Source: Sphaerosporella brunnea
Lineage: Eukaryota; Ascomycota; Pezizomycetes; Pezizales; Pyronemataceae
DNA length: 64,000 bases
Direction of reading: 5' to 3'
Assembly: GCA_008704415.1 (NCBI GenBank)
Contig: VXIS01000087.1
Span: 1-64,000 of the forward strand
The notes below the pieces were generated by a model. That model was given only the letters and a program-made list of their open reading frames with translations. It did no database searches and was not told where the DNA came from. This document shows, one piece after another, positions 57,585-64,000 of the stretch. The first letter of the stretch is position 1. Every line of letters begins with the position of its first letter. Both the position numbers and the translations under genes were made by a program.

Positions 57585-58080
57585 AGTCTCCGGGGCCAAA
57601 TACTAGATATTACACAACTAGGACTGCGCAAAAAGATCCCTAAGTATCCTCCGGCACGGCCTTTTGAGGTTCTATACATATTGTGCCCCTCACAACTTAG
57701 TCAGATATGCATATTTGCTTTTTTTCCGAAACGTTGCCGCGTCCGGATTGGCTGTCGGATACTCTACCTCGTCCAAGTGAGTGAGCGAGTGATGGGTTAT
57801 GAACTCAACGTACGTCAGCAAACGACGATTGGGAAACGGTTGCTTAAGGAATAAATTCTTTTTGCGGCTTTTCAGCTGAATGCGGGCAGGCTTTTGAAAG
57901 CGCCGGTCACGCGGCGGCACAATTCCCGACAGCCAGTAGCAGTGGGACAAAGGCTAAACGTGGACGTCCCCCAACGCGCAAAACCAAGGTTGAAGCGAAC
58001 GTTGATGCCGTGACCAAACGGATCCCAGTATCTTCGATCCTTTATCTTACTAGAAGACGAAGAAACACAGACATTCGCGG
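57585..58080. other. Upstream part of the hAT relic, not resolved
   Basis: No clean frame. A piece reading KRGRPPTRKTKVEANVDAVT (about 57950-58010) in the + frame could be the N-terminal part of a transposase. Confidence 0.3.
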
Positions 58081-58435
58081 CTGGCAATAAGGGCGTTCGA
58101 GATTCCGTCGGTGCCTGCGATGTCAGCGGAGGTAGAACGTGTTTTTAGCAGCGCGAGGCTCACGCTTTGCGATCGGAGGGCGCGCCTGGATTGTCCGATA
58201 GTGGAGGCGTTGGAATGTTTGCGTCGTTGGGAGGCCGCGGGGATGATTTCGTCGTGAGATGTACAACCGTCGGCCCAAGCGATTCAGGACGGTTTTGTTC
58301 TTTTCTTTTTCGGCTGTCGTTTGCACGCAGATTCAATTCACTCTGCTCGTTGTTGCATTTGCAGCCGGCCCGACAGCCGGCCCGTTAAAATGCCGCCCAA
58401 ACAGCCGGCCGGGCCGCTGGCTGCTGACAACACTG
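58081..58435 (+). mobile_element. hAT transposon 3' end with transposase C-terminus
   Basis: The frame LAIRAFEIPSVPAMSAEVER, VFSSARLTLCDRRARLDCPI, VEALECLRRWEAAG ends with a TGA at 58255-58257. It is the hAT dimerisation domain, at the extreme C-terminus of hAT transposases. After about 130 bp comes cccaaacagccggccgggcc and ctggctgctgacaacactg (to 58435). This is the same terminal repeat as at 61198-61280 and 62418-62499. The catalytic part and left end were not found. Confidence 0.75.
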
Positions 58436-58463
58436 ACGCACGGTAAGCATGTACTAGCTACTC

Positions 58464-58651
58464 CAGAGCTGTTCAGCCCCGCGGCTGAATGTCGTCGGTT
58501 TTTTTCAGCCGCCCTGTTGTTGTTCCTCCTTGTTTTCTCAGCTGAAGAGAACGTTGAAGTTACCATTTGTGGTGTTTGGTCGCTTGCAGGGGAGCGTTTT
58601 AGGATTTATGCGGGTCAGATAGAGCTGCTCAGCTCGAGCTGAACAGCTCTG
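58464..58651. repeat. Short element with CAGAGCTGTTCAGC inverted ends
   Basis: CAGAGCTGTTCAGC at 58464-58477 is repeated inverted at 58638-58651. The right end is embedded in a near-perfect 30-bp palindrome (58621-58650, one mismatched pair). No target duplication seen. It may be a small hAT-like MITE. Confidence 0.4.
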
Positions 58652-58948
58652 ATGCAGCGGGCAAAAAGAAATATGGGATTCAGCCGCTTGGAAGACTTCA
58701 ATTGTCAGGTTCACGACATTGGCTGCGGATAGGTACCTGAGACTTGGTGAAAGACGGAAATTGATTCCCAAGCCACCCAAGAGCTCGATCAACTTGTATC
58801 TTTTGAGTGCTGCATCATGTACGTGGCCACACCCAAGAAGCTGACAATTGAAGCCGGAAAGTGCGCCTCGATTTACTCCAGCATGGACCGGTTGGGGTTG
58901 TTGACGGTTCGGGGAGTCGGGTGGCCATGAACAACCCCTCCTCGATGA

Positions 58949-58956
58949 TATATAAA
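58949..58956 (+). promoter_or_regulatory. TATA box of the MOA-like gene
   Basis: TATATAAA followed by GG, 130 bp before the start codon, with a pyrimidine-rich stretch just after. Spacing fits a TATA box with a short 5' UTR. Confidence 0.6.
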
Positions 58957-59078
58957 GGCCCCCTTCCGCTGTTTTTTTTCCTCCTCGTTATCCAACGACA
59001 ACTACCAGCTTACATCCCGCATACCCTCCACACCGCATCTGATATCGACTTCATCTGAAGATCCTGTCACGACTCACT

Positions 59079-60371
59079 ATGGCCGAAGCAATCCAAAACG
59101 GTGCCGTTTATTGGATCACTAGCAAGGCATCGCCTAACCTCAGGCTCGAACTGAGCAATGGTCTGTATTAATGGACATGGCCGGCAATGCCAACTGGTTC
59201 CGCTGACAATTATGGTCTAGGTGACCCGTCAAATGGCACCCAAGCGCAGGGCTGGCAACAAATGACCGATTACGCGTTCTACAACCAAATGTGGCTTGTT
59301 GAACTTGTTGACGGCGGATATTGGACATTTCGGAATCTTCGATCTGGAAGTGAGAGAAGATCCTCCTCTTTCACTCTTTTTGCATGCTAACGCCGGAACT
59401 CTTTATAGCGTGCCTCGATCTGAACGGGGGAAATCCTGGGAATGGAACAAAGGTGCAAGGGTGGGTCGCGATGGACAACAACTACAACCAACACTGGGCC
59501 ATCATCCAACTGGGAGGAGCCTACTGGAAGTAAGTTTTGCTCATGATGAATCCAGCACTATGGAAAGAGACTAACTGTGAGTCTGCGGGAAGGATCAAGA
59601 ACAGGGGCACTGGGACCGTGATTGATCTCTCCGGCGGTGGCAACTCGAACGGGTGAGTGGCTATCTTCATCTTAGGTGTAGTGACTGACAAATCTCATTA
59701 TTAGAACAAAGATCCAAGGATGGCAGGATATGGCTAACAACCCCAATCAAGCATGGCTTTTCACTCGCATGACTCGGACGCCAACACAGATTCAGGCACT
59801 CCTAGCCCAGAACCCCCGCGTGGCACCAGTGCAGTTCCCTAGCTACGCGGACGCGAACTATTTGAACTTGCCGATTAACCTTTGGAATCTAATCTACGCG
59901 GAGTCTATGATTGCGCAGAATTTCCACTGGCGGTCCGAGATCTTTGACTGTAAGAGCTTTCTTTCCTCGATTTTTGCGCGGACCCGGATGTCACTAACCA
60001 GCCCCCCCCCCAGGCGACGACTTCGCTTTCACGTTGAAGGCCGCCGTGGCTAAGCACGGGAACGACTGGGTTCGCGCGGATGTGAGTTTGAACTCTTTTC
60101 CGTCAAGGCCATGACTGTGACTGATCTTGCCGTAAGGGCACTGCGATTCTCTGTGGTTTCATGTTTGGGAGGAAACCTAATGGCGCGCATGCTTACAACT
60201 GGTGCCTCACGGATTCCCTGAACCAAGTCACCTTTATCGAACCGCAGAATGGCACTTGGAGTGGTGAGTTACACACCTAATCAGACCTCGTACCTATAAG
60301 TCACAAAGAAGACTAACTGCGGGTGTGTAGTCGATGCTTTTGGGTACCAAGCGTACTTTGGTGTGTTCTAA
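59079..60371 (+). CDS. MOA-like chimerolectin: ricin-B beta-trefoil plus papain-like domain
   Basis: Eight exons, 59079-59160, 59221-59349, 59409-59529, 59593-59652, 59705-59949, 60014-60081, 60137-60263 and 60331-60371, give 290 residues, close to the 293 of Marasmius oreades agglutinin. Three lectin repeats carry DPSNGTQAQGWQ, DLNGGNPGNGTKVQGW and DLSGGGNSNGTKIQGW; about residues 1-155 form the beta-trefoil. The rest matches the cysteine-protease domain: the presumed catalytic Cys in FDCDDFAF (its codon is split by intron 5), His in NGAHAYNWC, and Glu in FIEPQNG. All seven introns (52-67 nt) are needed to keep the frame. No signal peptide: such lectins are cytosolic defence proteins that bind terminal alpha-galactosyl glycans. 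The ligand here is not known. A TATA box lies 130 bp upstream. hAT relics lie on both sides (58081-58435 and 60959-62499). Confidence 0.88.
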
Positions 60372-60958
60372 GATGATGGACTAACAGCGAGGATTGCGGG
60401 AGAGGAGGCGAGGATTGGTAGCCATTTGCGGGAGAGGACTTTTGTAGTGTTCTGCATTTAAGAAAAACCCCTGAAAAACAACCCCCTTTCAGCGAGTGAT
60501 TAGCTGTGAACCTTCTTTCTGTGGTCTACTGCTATCTCAACCCTCACCGCTCGCCGGTTCCTTTTGGGTTTCCAAATCCCCTGTTTGTCGTCCTAGTTCC
60601 TTCATATATGGTCGATATATGTCAACGCAAGGAATGCCAGTACCAAGCGTTTCTTCCACAATCGGTGCTGCGCTTCTGATTCAGCAGCGGCGACCACGCA
60701 CAAGAGGATGGCCTAGGTGAGAAATTCGTTCGGAGTTGCTAGCCGGCCTGAGGGCTCAGGTACCGCGAGTGCCGAGTCGTCTGGCTCATCCATGGCGGCG
60801 ATAGTGATGGAGACAGCCTCAAATGACCGGGGCTGGGTGAGGGGGAGGTGAATTTCTATATCCTACAGTTCTATTTCTATCCGGCCTGGTTCCATTGCTC
60901 ATAGAACCCGAACCGCCGCTTTCTCGGCCTTCTATAGAGCGGCGAGAAGGCCCCCATT
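60372..60958. other. 3' flank of the MOA-like gene
   Basis: No gene seen. Its last 8 bp, CCCCCATT (60951-60958), are the left flank of the hAT structure. Confidence 0.5.
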
Positions 60959-62499
60959 CAGTGTTCTCAGTAGCCAGCCCGGCTGCCAGAGCTTTGAGTG
61001 ATCTGCGGTGAAGACCGGCCACTGCGAGTGGTGGGTTCAATCGGCGTCGATAAACTTATCAGGATCTGTGATGTTATACTAAACTCCTATCTAGTGATCT
61101 CCTCCTAGCCATGATTTTACACGGCGAACAGCTTGATGTACTTTTCATTTCATAGCAGTAGTTTACATCACGGTGGTCGTATTTGTCGTGGGCTGCAGCC
61201 CAAACAGCCAGCCGGGCTTTTTGATCAGCCCACATCCGCCCAACGCAGCCGGCCGGGCGGGCTGGTTGTTGAGAACACTGCCCAGCGCTGGTATTTAAGG
61301 ATCTTTTTTGACACCTTCTCCGTAGTTCTTTGGATTCCGCAGCGCAGGCCTCAAGAATACACTCCACCATCTCAAAGTAGCGTAAACCTTGCTCTTGAAG
61401 CACATTTCGCGGTGCACCTAGGCTCTAGCCGCTGTCCTTTTTGGTAAGCACCCTCATTGCCCCTAGCTGTACTCAATGGGATTAGTTTCAGGGTGACTTT
61501 TGGGCAAGAGATGCAAATGTGGCCACGCTGGTGATATCATCTTCTCGCTGTTGTTTGAGGACTTGCTCCGGTGCAAGCACAGCGGTTGCAATGTTCCAAA
61601 CAGGCTGGATCCAGATTTTTGCCTGCCTTATGACAGTAGAGCAGAAAAAACGGTAACGTCTAATGTACCGGAGGCGGAGTGAGGGAAGACATGGTTGGTC
61701 TGGTAGGTTTCACTGGCTAGTACTCGGTCCTCCTCCATATGCCAACTTTTGAGAGTTGTAAGGTGCGCTTAGGTAGGGATATCGGACCCTCGCCTGCACA
61801 AATTTACAAGCGCAATATTAATTTGAACAGACAGCGAGTCCATCTGCGACGTTTCTATGCACTGGCCTGTCTTCAAAATGAACGGCCTAAGCCTTGGTAA
61901 ATATTCAACCTTTGCCGACCAGGGCGGGAAGCCTCAACTACAAGGGCTAAAGGGATAAATTGAATGCACGGTAGCGCGTGCGGGCACAAACTATCACTCG
62001 CCGCATCATATCCGCTCGCTCGCTTCCTCACTACCACCAACTCTAGGCGTTTATGGACACAATCTGCCCATCTGCCCAAAGAACGGTCAAGAAAAAAAGG
62101 TCTTGACGACTGACGCCTCCAGAAAAAAAAAAAAAAAAAACATGAAGGTGGTGGGGTGGAGGGGGGCTCAAAAAATCGCAAACAAAACCTTCCGCCCCCA
62201 GCCGTGAAGGGGGCAGCGAGGAAGCCCCAGGAATCGAACCGGTGCACCCCAGTTGTGAAGGGGTGCCGATTCCTCCCAGCAGTCTGTACCACTGGGCCAC
62301 GGGGGGCTTTTTGATAATTGGAAAGAAGTACGGGAGTATATGAAGCACACCTTGACCTACTTAAGCCTTTTTCACCTTCACACCCGAAGTCTATACACAA
62401 GTGTTCTCAGTAGCCAGCCCAAACAGCCGGGCGGGCTTTTTGATCAGCCCACATCCACCCAACGCAGCCGGCCGGGCGGGCTGGCTGTTGAGAACACTG
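60959..62499. mobile_element. hAT-ended structure of 1541 bp, 8-bp target duplication
   Basis: Left end CAGTGTTCTCAGTAGCCAGC and right end (inverted) CAGTGTTCTCAACAGCCAGC, 22-bp inverted repeats with 2 mismatches. Both outer ends are flanked by CCCCCATT (60951-60958 and 62500-62507). Inside, a second right end lies at 61198-61280 and a second left end at 62400, so the structure is two short end-pairs (60959-61280 and 62400-62499) around 1.1 kb of other DNA. That DNA contains SINE copy B. No transposase frame is present. Either a composite element moved as a unit, or one element has duplicated ends. Confidence 0.75.
62120..62312 (-). mobile_element. tRNA-derived SINE, copy B
   Basis: A box TGGCCCAGTGG (62289-62299) and perfect B box GGTTCGATTCC (62230-62240) on the minus strand. 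AAGCCCC at the head and GGGGCTT after the B box would pair as an acceptor stem. Compared with copy A it has about 30 nt inserted between the boxes, with cacccctt/ggggtg able to pair. The body carries GGGGGCGGAAGGTTTTGTTT (62180-62199) and ends in an 18-nt T-tract, then CTGG. Confidence 0.65.
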
Positions 62500-62653
62500 C
62501 CCCCATTAGATAACAGCTGGAGGCGTTTATAACATGGAGCGAAATCTGGTTGTCATTCACAAAAAAAAACTGCGAACCGTTTTCGTTGCAGCTTGGCTAC
62601 GGGGTAATAGGAGTGCGTGGCACTGTTTCAAAAGCCTCGTCTTATCATATAGA

Positions 62654-62736
62654 TACCGTGTTTTCTCGCGAGTAAGGGACGTGGCTTTGCCTCTGCGGGT
62701 GGCCAAGTGACTTTGCCACTATCCCATTCTACGGTA
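62654..62736. mobile_element. Shortened TACCGTA-family MITE, 83 bp
   Basis: TACCGTG at the left and CTACGGTA at the right, with gtggc near the left arm and ccaagtgactttgccac near the right arm, matching the inner part of the 119-bp copies. The centre is deleted and the left arm diverged. Confidence 0.5.
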
Positions 62737-63234
62737 ACGCCTGCCAAGTCTGTAGTTGCGGTCGGCTTCTGTCGTGGTAGCAAACCTTGCCTACATAATC
62801 CAAAAACGCCCTCTCTCCTCTACCATCTTACTTGCTCCGACTCGTAGTTGCTGCCCCGAGCCTGCGGCTGCCTGGTTAGGTGGCTTCGCTTTTCCGGCAA
62901 GTCTTCGGAGACCTACTTGGTTCCGGAGCTCCGAAGCTCTGGAGTGGTTGAGGGAGGTGGTGGGAAACAACTCCGGCGATGCCTCTTGTGTTGGTTGACG
63001 TCGTGAGTATACATATCAGAGAAACACATCCCGCCACATCCGCACGACCGTAACATAGGCAATGGCCACTGTAAGCAGGGCTACAGGGAGAAAATAGTAG
63101 CCTACTACCGACGGTGACTGCTTTCGTCAGTGTCGGCACTTGAATTCCTGTGTCTGGTCTGTGTATCCTCCCTCCCCCCTCCCCCCGGTAGTTATCGTCT
63201 CGGTCATCATTCCTGCTGGTGGTGGTGCCGTCCG

Positions 63235-63345
63235 GGCACAAGACAGACTCGCAACCGCCTTCTTCTATTCTGTAAACGGTGGGAGCCAGAGCCGCGCACG
63301 ATGTGGAAAGCGGCTGAGCAGTGTACAGAGGGGAAGCGCTGGAGG
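63235..63345 (+). mobile_element. Decayed LINE zinc-finger/C-terminal relic
   Basis: The frame RLLLFCKRWEPEPRTMWKAA, EQCTEGKRWRS resembles HLFKFCRRWKAEQMVLWKAV, KDATREGGRPKRW of the 16-kb LINE fragment. The first Cys pair is gone. It is short and strongly diverged. Confidence 0.5.
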
Positions 63346-64000
63346 AGCAACTACCTCTGCAGCCCAGCTCTTGGGGTACAGCAGCAGTGCTTGCAGTGTT
63401 CGGGGTGTATTAGAACTCGCTATGTACTACATGACAGAATAACCAGCGGAGAAGGTAGTGAAGTAAGAGGAGAGAGAGAAGAGAGAATAATATCCTGGGA
63501 AATGTAATGTGTATTGCGCTCTAGTCCAGCCAGGAGAGGATATTCCTCCTTATATACATGAGGTGTCTCCACTAGGAAGACCTAACAAACACCCGGAGGT
63601 CCATCAATTCTCGAGAGGTCCCCAAAGGTGCTTCCTCATTGAGGAAGCACGTCCGTCGCCGCCGCATCACTCGTTCCGACGCGGCGACCATTCCCGATTC
63701 CATCACTGCATCCTTTCCGCCGATCACCATATAAAGGCATCCGCATAACTCGTCGGAATATTGCGTTTCTGACGCCTGGGGTTGTTTTTTCCGTTACATC
63801 AGTTTAGGGGAGGGTCATTTGCGCCGTGAGCAGTAGTAGCGCATACCTTGAAGTCTTGAATGAGGTCTCTAAAGTCGTTTGTATTGGCCTCTAGGATTCT
63901 GGGCGATGTTTTGGCTGACAGGCCGCGGAAGGTAGACAGTACTAGAATTGAGTAGAACTCCCGACAGGAGCACCCAGGTTTACGTTGATTGCTCCACAGG

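Larger units (their letters stand above)
62500..64000. other. Gene-poor end of the window with relics
   Basis: No supported gene. It holds the right 8-bp target duplication (62500-62507), a shortened TACCGTA-family element (62654-62736) and a LINE relic (63235-63345). Confidence 0.45.

Noticed and set aside
61281..62399. A gene inside the hAT structure
   Set aside because: Frames are short and match nothing I recognise; apart from the SINE the cargo looks non-coding.
1..64000. CRISPR arrays, operons or bacterial-type signals
   Set aside because: No regular spacer-repeat pattern; introns, a class II eukaryotic tRNA and fungal genes show nuclear eukaryotic DNA.

Overview
The window looks like nuclear DNA of a filamentous ascomycete (Pezizomycotina). 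Genes are compact. Most have no or few introns of about 47-85 nt with GT...CTNAC...AG signals. The gene set fits such a fungus: Mediator subunit 21, the mitochondrial helicase IRC3, two mitoribosomal proteins, a peroxisomal ABCD transporter, ALG13, a betaine-lipid synthase, a LaeA-type methyltransferase and a CBM1-GH5 endoglucanase. Species and class cannot be fixed from the sequence.

Layout. 1-11.6 kb is gene-dense: a coiled-coil protein, a SulP anion permease, IRC3, mL41, MED21 and a large nuclear-type protein. 11.6-16.9 kb is repeat-rich: a tRNA-derived SINE, a decayed GDSGAWV-type gene and a LINE 3' fragment. 17-24.8 kb holds the ABCD transporter, a LINE tail, a badly broken KIN17 copy sharing a promoter region with intact uS4m, and a small secreted protein. 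27-38.9 kb holds the LaeA-like methyltransferase, betaine-lipid synthase, a disordered protein with a conserved Cys-rich tail, and a SPRY protein. 39-46.3 kb has a LINE tail, a mariner-type MITE, the endoglucanase and a C2H2 factor. 46.3-53 kb is mostly mobile DNA: TIR elements, a LINE fragment, a hAT element with an 8-bp target duplication, tRNA-Ser(CGA) and a truncated copy of it, and an SMP-30-like pseudogene. 53.8-64 kb has ALG13, LINE and hAT relics, and a gene for a Marasmius oreades agglutinin (MOA)-like chimerolectin.

The MOA-like gene is the most striking item. It encodes a beta-trefoil lectin joined to a papain-like domain in 290 residues and 8 exons. A hAT relic lies upstream. Downstream lies a hAT structure (60959-62499) whose outer ends are flanked by the same 8-bp sequence and whose interior carries a SINE copy.

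Other points of note: LINE tails with a covarying terminal hairpin, a SINE family ending in a T-tract, a family of TACCGTA-ended MITEs including two of 119 bp, and a methyltransferase gene with 18-nt and 15-nt exons and a GC-AG intron. Most housekeeping genes are intact. Two pseudogenes (KIN17, SMP-30-like) carry several independent lesions each. Exon structures were worked out by eye from splice motifs and protein-family conservation.
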